Shown one piece after another: positions 1 to 5,167 of a stretch of 6,353 bases of DNA. The notes under the pieces are model-generated. The model saw only the letters and a list, made by a program, of their open reading frames with translations, searched no databases and was not told the DNA's origin. Each line of letters starts with the position of its first letter. The first letter of the stretch is position 1. Both the position numbers and the translations under genes were made by a program. Source of the DNA: Acidimicrobiia bacterium (GTDB taxonomy: Bacteria; Actinomycetota; Acidimicrobiia; Spongiisociales; ZC4RG35); the NCBI GenBank assembly GCA_003230435.1, contig QIDW01000100.1, forward strand, positions 1 through 6,353. Reading direction: 5' to 3'.

Positions 1-11
1 TGGCGGGGCTG

Positions 12-1139
12 GTGAAGGAGGTAACGCCCCAGGCAGTCGAGCTGAGACGTCTGTTACACCGGCATCCTGAGCCTGCCTTCGAAGAGCGCAGAACAACTGC
101 ACTGATCGCTGCAACGCTTCGTGAGAATTCAGTTCGACACAAGCTGAGGACTCCTTCTACCGGCCTGTGGCTCGATACCGGCAAAGACCCCATCGTCGGC
201 TTTCGAGCCGACCTCGATGCCTTGCCCATAAGCGAACCAGAAGACAATCACCCTGTGTCACAGAACCCAGGGTGGATGCATGCGTGTGGCCACGACGCTC
301 ACGCCGCGATCGCCGTTGGGATCACCCTCGCTCTGCAAAGGCTCGACCCACCCGGTGGTGTCCGAATTCTGTTCCAACCAGCCGAGGAGTCCCACCCGAG
401 CGGAGCCAGCGAGTTGGTTGCCGAAGGCCTGGTCGATGGTCTCGAGGGACTGCTCGCCTTCCATGTCGATCCGTCCCTCGACACCGGCAAGGTTGGTGTG
501 AAAGCAGGACCGATCACAGGCAGCTCCGACAGCTTCGAAATCGTGTTGAACGGCCCGGGAGGGCACACAGCCCGTCCGAACAAGACCGTCGATCTCATCG
601 ACACAGCCGCCCGTGTGATCAACGAGCTTCCGGGAGCAGTCAAACGCTCCATCGACTCACGGACTCCGATTGTCACCGTCTTTGGGTCGATCCACGGTGG
701 AGACATGCCCAATGTGATCCCAAGCACGATCCTGCTGAAAGGCACTGTTCGAACCCTCAACAAGTCTGTATGGGACACCCTTTCCGGGGTGGTTGACAAA
801 GCCCTCGGGTCGTTACTGGCGACTTCTGGCGCCGACTACGCGTTGGACTATCGACAGGGCGTCCCATCCGTGGTCAACGACGACAACGTCATCGATGCCG
901 CCACGGCAGGCATCACCGAACTCATGGGGTCGGAGACGATCGTGCCCACGGACGCCAGCATGGGCGGGGAGGACTTCGCCAACTATCTCGACAGTGTCCC
1001 GGGAGCGCTGCTCCGCCTCGGAACCTGCTGCGGCGGGGGCGATCTCCACTCGGCCTCCTTTCGGATCAACGAAGCGACGATAGGTCTCGGCATCAAGGCC
1101 GGGGTGTCGGCGTTGATCGGGTTGATGGACCGGATTTGA
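12..1139 (+). CDS. M20D-family metallo-amidohydrolase (amidohydrolase/aminoacylase-like)
   Basis: Probable cytoplasmic zinc- or manganese-dependent hydrolase that removes an acyl group from an N-acyl amino acid or related amide; the substrate cannot be read from sequence. From the GTG at 12 it has 375 residues, close to the usual family length. Family marks in order: LRRLLHRHPEPAFEE (11-25), RADLDALPI (65-73), HACGHDAH (90-97) with metal ligands C92 and H94, QPAEE (122-126) with the catalytic and ligand glutamates, H151 in AFHVDP, the dimerisation-domain GPGGHTARP (181-189), MGGEDFANY (317-325) and LHSASF (345-350) with the last ligand H346. All expected ligands are present, so the enzyme is probably active. 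The frame stays open to the left edge, and the two bases at 1-2 (TG) would complete an NTG codon starting one base before the window; the resulting xAGLVKEVTP N-terminus is likely the real one. The next gene, a metal transporter, starts 49 bp downstream and appears to have its own promoter. Confidence 0.93.
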   Translation: MKEVTPQAVELRRLLHRHPEPAFEERRTTALIAATLRENSVRHKLRTPSTGLWLDTGKDPIVGFRADLDALPISEPEDNHPVSQNPGWMHACGHDAHAAIAVGITLALQRLDPPGGVRILFQPAEESHPSGASELVAEGLVDGLEGLLAFHVDPSLDTGKVGVKAGPITGSSDSFEIVLNGPGGHTARPNKTVDLIDTAARVINELPGAVKRSIDSRTPIVTVFGSIHGGDMPNVIPSTILLKGTVRTLNKSVWDTLSGVVDKALGSLLATSGADYALDYRQGVPSVVNDDNVIDAATAGITELMGSETIVPTDASMGGEDFANYLDSVPGALLRLGTCCGGGDLHSASFRINEATIGLGIKAGVSALIGLMDRI

Positions 1140-1153
1140 TAAGAGCGGTCCCA

Positions 1154-1189
1154 TTCGGCTCCCAGCTGCCAACCACTACTATTGCCCGA
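1154..1189 (+). promoter_or_regulatory. candidate promoter for the VIT-family gene, giving a leaderless mRNA
   Basis: TTCGGC (1154-1159), a 17-bp spacer, and TACTAT (1177-1182) resemble a housekeeping sigma promoter; only the -10 is close to consensus. The expected transcription start, 7 nt after the -10, falls on the A of the ATG at 1189. No Shine-Dalgarno sequence precedes that ATG, which agrees with leaderless initiation, a common mode in actinobacteria. Confidence 0.45.
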
Positions 1190-1908
1190 TGGCCGTCGAA
1201 GATCCAGGGACGCTGGAGTACACGCCACACATCGGTGAGAGCCGCCAGTACTGGCGAGACATCATCTTGGGGGTCAACGATGGTCTTGTCTCCATCTTCC
1301 TTCTGGTCGCTGGTGTCGTGGGCGGCGGCCTCGACGCCAGCCAGGTCCTGTTGACAGCCATCGCCGGCTCCTTGGCCGGAGCAGTCTCGATGGCTGCGGG
1401 GGAGTATCTGGCTACCAAGTCCCAGGAGGAGGTTCTGGAGGCCGAACTGGCTTTGGAGCGAACGCACATCATTCACTTCAAGGGCCAGGAGCTGGATCAA
1501 CTTCGCGGGTTCTTTTCTGATATGGAGATCACCGAGGACCACATGGACGGTGTGATGGCCGGCTTTGTGGACAACGACGAGGCGCTGCTCAACGCCATGG
1601 CAGCGCTCGAGTTCGGTGTCATTGAGTCCGAGCGGCGCTCTCCCTATTTAGCAATGGCCGCATCGGGGCTGCTGTTCCTCGTTGGTTCATTGCCTTCGGT
1701 CATTCCTTTCATGGTCCTCGATGACCCCGGGACAGCCCTCCTCTGGGCAACAGCTCTTTCCCTGTCGGGGCTGTTTCTGGTTGGGGTCATCAAGGCGAGA
1801 GTGGTCACCAGCCACTGGGTGAAGGCTGGACTTGAAAACATGGTCATCGCTAGTTTTGGCGGAGTGATCGCTTGGGCAATCGGCCGAGCAGTTGGAGCGG
1901 CCCTGTAG
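1189..1908 (+). CDS. VIT1/CCC1-family transporter (probable Fe/Mn exporter)
   Basis: Integral membrane protein of the vacuolar-iron-transporter family, whose members move Fe2+ or Mn2+ out of the cytoplasm. It has 239 residues, a normal length. Family marks: YWRDIILGVNDGLVS (21-35) with the ion-path aspartate D31; TM1 about 26-46 and TM2 about 53-72; AAGEYLATKSQEE (69-81) leading into a cytosolic segment (about 73-150) rich in glutamates (E80, E81, E84, E86, E90, and E141 in the MAALEFG stretch), which in characterised VITs forms the metal-binding domain; then hydrophobic segments at about 153-176, 181-203 and 213-236. The ATG at 1189 is the first possible methionine and sits right after the conserved-start region expected for the family. 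The gene stands alone between an amidohydrolase and an XRE regulator 57 bp downstream. The metal specificity (iron or manganese) and any control by the neighbouring regulator are not shown by the sequence. Confidence 0.93.
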   Translation: MAVEDPGTLEYTPHIGESRQYWRDIILGVNDGLVSIFLLVAGVVGGGLDASQVLLTAIAGSLAGAVSMAAGEYLATKSQEEVLEAELALERTHIIHFKGQELDQLRGFFSDMEITEDHMDGVMAGFVDNDEALLNAMAALEFGVIESERRSPYLAMAASGLLFLVGSLPSVIPFMVLDDPGTALLWATALSLSGLFLVGVIKARVVTSHWVKAGLENMVIASFGGVIAWAIGRAVGAAL

Positions 1909-1928
1909 CAGTCGCGCTCGCGACCTGC
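1908..1928 (+). terminator. weak hairpin at the end of the VIT-family gene
   Basis: GCA plus GTCGC (1908-1915) can pair with GCGAC and TGC (1920-1928) across a GCTC loop with one bulged C at 1925. The hairpin begins at the last base of the stop codon and ends just before the -35 box of the next gene. No real T-run follows, so it could be a weak terminator or an mRNA 3'-end stabiliser. Confidence 0.3.
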
Positions 1929-1966
1929 TTGCAATAGTTAGCAGCTTGCTGTATGCTAACTACAAG
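1929..1966 (+). promoter_or_regulatory. promoter of the XRE regulator / HbhA-like operon
   Basis: TTGCAA (1929-1934), exactly 17 bp, then TATGCT (1952-1957). Both hexamers and the spacing fit a housekeeping sigma-70/SigA promoter. Transcription would begin at about 1964-1966, at or within two bases of the GTG start codon at 1966. The absence of an SD there supports leaderless or near-leaderless translation. It is overlapped by a perfect inverted repeat (separate entry). Confidence 0.65.
1935..1962. promoter_or_regulatory. probable operator: perfect 9-bp inverted repeat inside the promoter
   Basis: TAGTTAGCA (1935-1943) is repeated as its exact reverse complement TGCTAACTA (1954-1962) with a 10-bp spacer, so arm centres are 19 bp apart, nearly two helical turns, and face the same side of the DNA. 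The left arm abuts the -35 box and the right arm covers most of the -10. A smaller dyad, CAGC-TT-GCTG (1942-1951), is nested in it. The most economical reading is autorepression by the XRE protein encoded immediately downstream, but binding is inferred, not shown. Confidence 0.65.
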
Positions 1967-2331
1967 TGAACGAGAGCAAGCACGGTGATTTGGGCACGTT
2001 CATCCGCCAACAGCGGGAGCGAGCGAACCTCTCACTGCGACGTCTGGCCGACAAGGCAGATATTTCAAACCCATATCTGAGCCAGATCGAGCGAGGGATT
2101 CGCAAGCCATCTGCCGAGATTCTCAAGAGCCTGTCGCGAGCCCTCGAAATCAGCGCCAACTCCCTCTACAAAAGGGCGGGGCTGATAGACGAGGAACTCG
2201 CACCAACGTCGGTTTTTGAGGCCATCGGGGCAGACGAGCGGCTCGACACCGAGCAGAAGAAAGTTTTGCTCGATATGTACAGGGCACTTTCCCGAATCAA
2301 CGGGACGGTGACCACAGAGAAACAGGAGTAG
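1966..2331 (+). CDS. XRE-family HTH transcriptional regulator (Rv0474-like)
   Basis: Small DNA-binding regulator of 121 residues. A Cro/C1-type five-helix HTH spans about residues 8-65: LGTFIRQQRERANLSLRRLADKA, then the turn and recognition helix around ISNPYLSQIERGIRKPS (33-49) and EILKSLSRALEIS. The C-terminal part (about 85-110, DERLDTEQKKVLLDMYRAL) is a short amphipathic helix, as seen in the mycobacterial Rv0474 group. The GTG at 1966 must be the start: an in-frame TAA lies at 1957-1959 and no other start codon falls between. There is no SD, in keeping with leaderless initiation. Its promoter carries a perfect inverted repeat, so it probably represses itself and the gene that follows three bases after its stop. 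The inducing signal is unknown; from memory Rv0474 has been reported as copper-responsive, which should not be transferred without testing. Confidence 0.9.
   Translation: MNESKHGDLGTFIRQQRERANLSLRRLADKADISNPYLSQIERGIRKPSAEILKSLSRALEISANSLYKRAGLIDEELAPTSVFEAIGADERLDTEQKKVLLDMYRALSRINGTVTTEKQE
2324..2328 (+). promoter_or_regulatory. ribosome binding site of the HbhA-like gene
   Basis: AGGAG six bases before the ATG at 2335, lying inside the last codons of the XRE gene. It fixes the start of the downstream gene and indicates translational coupling within one mRNA. Confidence 0.75.
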
Positions 2332-2334
2332 GTA

Positions 2335-2832
2335 ATGCAAACAAAGAGCGTTTTGTACGCAGCTGTCGGCGCCCCCGTCGTTGCAGCCCGCAAGGTCGGT
2401 GGCAAGGTCAGCACCATGAAGAACAGAGTGGGCGAAGAGAGGGCCACCCGCAGCAAGGCTGCCGGAGCGGCCATCGAGGGTTGGGCCGCGGAAGGCGAGA
2501 AGGTCGTCACCCGTGTCAGCGAGGGAAAGGTCGTTGAGGAGATTTCCTCAAAGGTCGACCTTGATCAGGCCAAAGAACAGGTCAGCAAGCTTCGCGACCA
2601 ACTCGAAGACATGCTTGCCACGTGGCGCACCTCATTCCGGCCCGAGAAGGCAAATGAGAAGACCGACGAGGACGAAGCCGAAAGTGCTCCAGCCGCCAAG
2701 AAGCCAGCCGCCAAAAAGCCGGCAGCTTCCAAGACGGCTAGCAAGTCTGCCGCTGAAACTTCGGCTGCCAAGCCGACCAAATCGTCCACGGCGGCCAAGA
2801 CGCGTTCACCGAAGACCGAAAAGGCTTCCTGA
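2335..2832 (+). CDS. HbhA-like helical protein with Lys/Ala/Pro-rich C-terminal tail
   Basis: 165 residues in three parts. Residues 1-20 are mildly hydrophobic (VLYAAVGAPVVAARKV). Residues about 20-100 are charged and predicted helical, with heptad-like stretches such as VDLDQAKEQVSKLRDQLEDML (74-94), consistent with a coiled coil. After an acidic linker (about 104-117) comes a basic low-complexity tail (118-165) with two AAKKP units and many K/A/S/T residues. This layout (helical body, basic tail) and its place directly after an Rv0474-like regulator match mycobacterial HbhA (Rv0475), a surface adhesin whose lysine-rich tail binds sulfated glycans and which is also linked to lipid inclusions. 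The body sequence is diverged and there is no classical signal peptide. Similar tails occur on histone-H1-like DNA-binding proteins, so DNA or polyphosphate binding is a fair alternative. Start set by AGGAG at 2324-2328; followed by a strong terminator. Confidence 0.8.
   Translation: MQTKSVLYAAVGAPVVAARKVGGKVSTMKNRVGEERATRSKAAGAAIEGWAAEGEKVVTRVSEGKVVEEISSKVDLDQAKEQVSKLRDQLEDMLATWRTSFRPEKANEKTDEDEAESAPAAKKPAAKKPAASKTASKSAAETSAAKPTKSSTAAKTRSPKTEKAS
2692..2721 (+). repeat. 15-bp tandem repeat encoding AAKKP x2
   Basis: Two in-frame 15-bp units (2692-2706 and 2707-2721) differ only at third codon positions (AAG/AAA and CCA/CCG) and encode AAKKP twice, residues 120-129 of the HbhA-like protein. 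A degenerate third unit (AASK) follows. Such units expand and contract easily. Confidence 0.75.
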
Positions 2833-2851
2833 GCTCCACCTCCTCATACAG

Positions 2852-2880
2852 AGAAGGGGCCCCTCGGGGCCCCTTCTTCT
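2852..2880. terminator. strong, probably bidirectional rho-independent terminator
   Basis: An 11-bp stem (2852-2862 with 2867-2877), mostly G-C with AAGGGG/CCCCTT sides, around a CTCG loop, followed on the plus strand by TCTAGTT. It lies 19 bp after the stop of the HbhA-like gene and 20 bp after the stop of the converging DUF4332 gene, so it can stop transcripts from both sides. The T-tract is poor on both strands; the stem is very stable. Confidence 0.8.
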
Positions 2881-2897
2881 AGTTGCGTGGGATGAGG

Positions 2898-3302
2898 TCA
2901 GGTCGAGATCGAGGGCTCCAGGTCGCCGGCCGCCACGATCCAGCCTTCGACCATTGACTCGGTGGGAAGACGGTCGACCACTCGCATGGACCCGTTGAGA
3001 CCGATGACCTTGGCGAGAAGCGCAGTGGGATTTCGCCGTCGTAGATCTCGCAATGTGTCGACACCGGCGGCTACCAAGAGTTCCGCATACTCGGAGCCCA
3101 CACCGCGGACTCGAAGCAGGTCGGCATGATGAACCCAAAGCTGGAGATCCTTGGGACTGATCCCGGTTGCCTTGGCGACCTCGGTTCTACCCCGCCGGGT
3201 AGAAGCCTGCTCCGCCAGAGCAAGACCTGTGCGAACGCCGGCCTTGCGCAGCTTCGTCGCCTGTCTTTGATCAACTCCCGCGACTTGATCGATACGAGCC
3301 AT
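2898..3302 (-). CDS. DUF4332 helix-hairpin-helix protein
   Basis: 134 residues with two helix-hairpin-helix-like segments. The first is about 4-30 (IDQVAGVDQRQATKLRKAGV), linked through TEVAKATGISPKDLQLWVHHADL to the second at about 63-100 (LLRVRGVGSEYAELLVAAGVDTLRDLRRR, with the GVGxxYAxLL hairpin, then NPTALLAKV). This spacing is that of DUF4332, a family of unknown role related to nucleic-acid-binding HhH folds found in DNA polymerases and repair proteins. The C-terminal 35 residues (VVDRLPTESMVEGWIVAAGDLEP) resemble the family's last helix. Start: the ATG at 3302 has a good SD (GGAGA at 3311-3315, 8-nt spacer). It is the last gene of the minus-strand group, 66 bp after the nucleotidyltransferase; a weak promoter of its own may lie in that gap. 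DNA or RNA binding is inferred from the fold only. Confidence 0.88.
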   Translation of the reverse strand: MARIDQVAGVDQRQATKLRKAGVRTGLALAEQASTRRGRTEVAKATGISPKDLQLWVHHADLLRVRGVGSEYAELLVAAGVDTLRDLRRRNPTALLAKVIGLNGSMRVVDRLPTESMVEGWIVAAGDLEPSIST

Positions 3303-3310
3303 TTGCCCTT

Positions 3311-3315
3311 TCTCC
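3311..3315 (-). promoter_or_regulatory. ribosome binding site of the DUF4332 gene
   Basis: GGAGA on the minus strand, eight bases before the ATG at 3302; it supports that start. Confidence 0.6.
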
Positions 3316-3341
3316 GTTAAGCGACACCGACTGAAGTTGCG

Positions 3342-3372
3342 ACTCTAGACACTCCCTAGAACCGAAAGTCAA
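3342..3372 (-). promoter_or_regulatory. possible internal promoter for the DUF4332 gene
   Basis: On the minus strand TTGACT (3367-3372) is a near-consensus -35 that overlaps the stop codon of the upstream gene. The -10 is weak: TCTAGA at 17-bp spacing (3344-3349) or TAGAGT at 19-bp spacing (3342-3347). It may allow DUF4332 to be expressed apart from the genes before it. Confidence 0.3.
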
Positions 3373-3965
3373 GCCGGATGCCGGGGCCTCAAGTCAGATA
3401 CGTCTATCTCGGTGTCCACATCCCGGGGGTGGGCTTCTGAGATCCAAACCTCGTTCACCCAGTCCGGGTGGGAGAGCCACAGCCGCTTGGCCCCATCGTC
3501 ACCTTCGAGCGACATCACACGTGGCCAGAGTGACTTGTCTATCAGGACGGGGTTGCCCGAGCTGTACCTGTACTTGGGGACAGTCACCGGCTTGCCCGCC
3601 TTGGCATGAGACTCGAACAGGAGCTCCACAACCTCACCAGAGATCTCAGGCTGATCTGCAATCACAATCAGAGCGGTATCGCATCGGGAGAGCCGGGTCA
3701 GTGCGTCGAGTCCCACGCGAAGGGACGAAGCAATCCCTTCCTCCCACTCCGGATTCTCCACAACTCCGGCATCTCCGAGTTCTGTCTCAGCAAGTATCCG
3801 ATCGAAGTCATATCCCAGAACCACCCATACCTCGTCAACCGGGAATGATTGGGTCCGGCCGACGACATGGCCAAGGAGGTTGGTGTCACCCCACGGCTCT
3901 AGCTGTTTCGGCCGACCGAGTCTTCTTGACGCGCCTGCGGCGAGCACGATGGCAGCAGTTGACAT
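3369..3965 (-). CDS. MobA/MocA-like NTP-transferase (molybdenum-cofactor-type nucleotidyltransferase)
   Basis: 198 residues from the ATG at 3965. This is a GT-A-fold nucleotidyltransferase that in related proteins (MobA, MocA, purine-catabolism PucB group) attaches GMP or CMP to molybdopterin. Visible marks: LAAGASRRLGRPKQL (8-22), the NTP-binding signature with G17 and K20; VVLGYD (48-53); NPEWEEGIASSLRVGL (71-86); IADQPE (102-107) with metal-binding D104; GNPVLID (137-143); GDDGAKRL (155-162); DVDTEID (182-188), equivalent to the family's DIDTxxD near the end. All key positions are present. The open frame continues to a GTG at 3986, but the family begins only a few residues before LAAG, favouring 3965. 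No SD precedes it. No molybdoenzyme or Moco gene is within the window, so the cofactor and client enzyme remain unknown; a sugar- or polyol-nucleotidyltransferase role is less likely given the RPKQ motif. Confidence 0.88.
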   Translation of the reverse strand: MSTAAIVLAAGASRRLGRPKQLEPWGDTNLLGHVVGRTQSFPVDEVWVVLGYDFDRILAETELGDAGVVENPEWEEGIASSLRVGLDALTRLSRCDTALIVIADQPEISGEVVELLFESHAKAGKPVTVPKYRYSSGNPVLIDKSLWPRVMSLEGDDGAKRLWLSHPDWVNEVWISEAHPRDVDTEIDVSDLRPRHPA

Positions 3966-3976
3966 TGCGGGCGAAT

Positions 3977-3998
3977 CTAGTGGCACACCACTAGTGGT
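3977..3998. repeat. cluster of CTAGTGG inverted repeats at the 5' end of the nucleotidyltransferase
   Basis: CTAGTGG (3977-3983), four bases, then CCACTAG (3988-3994) form a perfect 7-bp stem-loop. The right arm is also half of a 12-bp perfect palindrome, ACCACTAGTGGT (3987-3998). Thus three half-sites lie within 22 bp, between the stop of the eRF1-like gene and the ATG at 3965. On the minus strand a TAGATT -10-like box (3974-3979) overlaps the leftmost half-site, with CTGACC as a poor -35 at long spacing. This could be an operator or a translation-blocking hairpin; no T-run makes termination unlikely. Confidence 0.45.
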
Positions 3999-4000
3999 GG

Positions 4001-5110
4001 TCAGATCGGGACCGTGAAGCGGGTGAGAGCACCGATCCCTTCGACATCAAGTGGTGAGGCCACGTTGATCTGGCGTGCCCGGCCTCCGGCTGCGACGGTC
4101 GCGTCCATCACTGCGCCAACCAGATCATCGACACCGAACATCGGTGAGTCGCACACCGGGCAGAAGTCTCCGTTTCTGGTCAAGTGGCCACATTGGCTGC
4201 ACATGGCTCCACTCCTGGTGAATGGCCCGGCCACCGCCAGCGTGTCAATCGCCTGAGCGTTGGCAGCCTCGAGCACCGAGCTCAGCCCCAGAACTGCGTT
4301 CCCCCCGCCCCAAGCCGTGTCACAGATCCGCCCGGCCAGAGCTTCTTGTCGATGACGTCGAATCTCGATGTCGTGGACGACCATCTCGGCGCGCAGGGTG
4401 GCCAGGCCCAGCCCTCTTGGATTGGCGATGAATGTCGCCCTTGGTAGTCGCGCCAGGTACGGATGAAGAGAACGGGCGATCTCCTCCATGGTCTCCTCAT
4501 GTCCCCCAATCGCTATGTAGTCGAAGGGCCGATTCACGTGGTGTTCAAGGAGGCGAGCTCCGGTCTTCCTCCAAAGTCGGGCGGAGGCCTCGTCAGCATG
4601 GGCACGCACACCCTTCTCCTCGTAGCCGGAGAATCCCCCGAAGTTGCTCTTGCCGATGTCAATGTCGGCCGGGTCTCCCAGTTCCTCAATGACGCCCTCA
4701 AACCCGACGAAGGTCCGGGCTAGAGCACGGTTGGCGACGACGATGCCGGAACGAAGTGCACGGGGAGCGGCTCGGAGAGGTCTCAGGTAGGGACGAGGCC
4801 CAATAGTCGACACGTTCGGCGTCGGATGGGCCAGCGGTTCGAGAAGGAACAGATCGTCCAGGCTCGAAGCGAAAATCGCATATGCCGGCGCGGAGCCGAC
4901 TTCGAGAGTCTCCGCCAGGTCATGGATCCGGTCAACGTCGGCTCGGACGCTCTTTTGGACATGCCGACCCATCCCCCGGGACCGCTCGCGTACCGGCTTG
5001 ACCAAATCAGAGAGAAGGGCGCCGAAACCGCCTGGACTCGGCCGATCAACGTACACAGAGATCAGCGAACCGTTTGGGCTTCTCAAGTCGGCGATTGGGT
5101 CGCCTATCAC
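4001..5110 (-). CDS. bacterial eRF1/Vms1-like protein (baeRF/Rv2629-type) with C-terminal zinc ribbon
   Basis: 369 residues from the GTG at 5110. The N-terminal domain (1 to about 130) has the family opening ISVYVD (17-22) and helical RSRGMGRHVQKSVRADVDRIHDL. The middle (about 132-290) shows FVGFEGVIEELGD and the release-loop position GGFSGYEEKGVRAHADE (158-174), followed by LLEHHVNRPFDYIAIGG and LPRATFIANPRGLGLATLRAE. The C-terminal eL30-like part carries a zinc ribbon C304-x2-C307-x9-C317-x2-C320 and a final RFTVPI. Relatives of eRF1 and Vms1 cleave peptidyl-tRNA at ribosomes; a role in translation termination, ribosome rescue or dormancy is inferred. The release loop reads GGFSG, without the Gln of eRF1 GGQ, so hydrolysis is not assured. 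The open frame reaches a TTG at 5152, but GGAGGT at 5115-5120 directly before GTG 5110, and the family N-terminus, favour the shorter form. It follows DUF2017 after 57 bp. Confidence 0.82.
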   Translation of the reverse strand: MIGDPIADLRSPNGSLISVYVDRPSPGGFGALLSDLVKPVRERSRGMGRHVQKSVRADVDRIHDLAETLEVGSAPAYAIFASSLDDLFLLEPLAHPTPNVSTIGPRPYLRPLRAAPRALRSGIVVANRALARTFVGFEGVIEELGDPADIDIGKSNFGGFSGYEEKGVRAHADEASARLWRKTGARLLEHHVNRPFDYIAIGGHEETMEEIARSLHPYLARLPRATFIANPRGLGLATLRAEMVVHDIEIRRHRQEALAGRICDTAWGGGNAVLGLSSVLEAANAQAIDTLAVAGPFTRSGAMCSQCGHLTRNGDFCPVCDSPMFGVDDLVGAVMDATVAAGGRARQINVASPLDVEGIGALTRFTVPI

Positions 5111-5114
5111 ATTG

Positions 5115-5120
5115 ACCTCC
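5115..5120 (-). promoter_or_regulatory. ribosome binding site that sets the start of the eRF1-like gene
   Basis: GGAGGT on the minus strand, four bases before the GTG at 5110. The alternative TTG at 5152 has no SD. The spacing is on the short side but the match to the anti-SD is full. Confidence 0.6.
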
Positions 5121-5167
5121 AGCCTCGACGCGGAACCTACACAAAAAGCCAACGCCCGCGCTCTACG

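Noticed and set aside
167..796. Long Arg-rich open frame (209 codons) overlapping the amidohydrolase
   Set aside because: It lies in another frame of a clear M20D gene, has a compositional bias typical of shifted GC-rich coding sequence, and shows no recognisable motif.
813..1172. Minus-strand open frames across the 3' end of the amidohydrolase and the start of the VIT gene
   Set aside because: They are antisense to conserved coding sequence, with no SD and no domain features.
1935..1962. The inverted repeat as a terminator of the VIT gene or a recombination site
   Set aside because: A 10-nt loop, AT-rich stem and no T-tract make a poor terminator; no integrase or mobile gene is near, and its exact fit between -35 and -10 favours an operator.
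2513..2998. Arg/Pro-rich frame overlapping the HbhA-like gene and running through the terminator
   Set aside because: It is a frame shift of the low-complexity tail and crosses a strong terminator into antisense of DUF4332.
3344..3360. Repeated CTAGA (TCTAGA and CCTAGA) before the DUF4332 gene as a regulatory repeat
   Set aside because: Only five bases are shared, within a short AT-richer intergenic stretch; this is within chance expectation.
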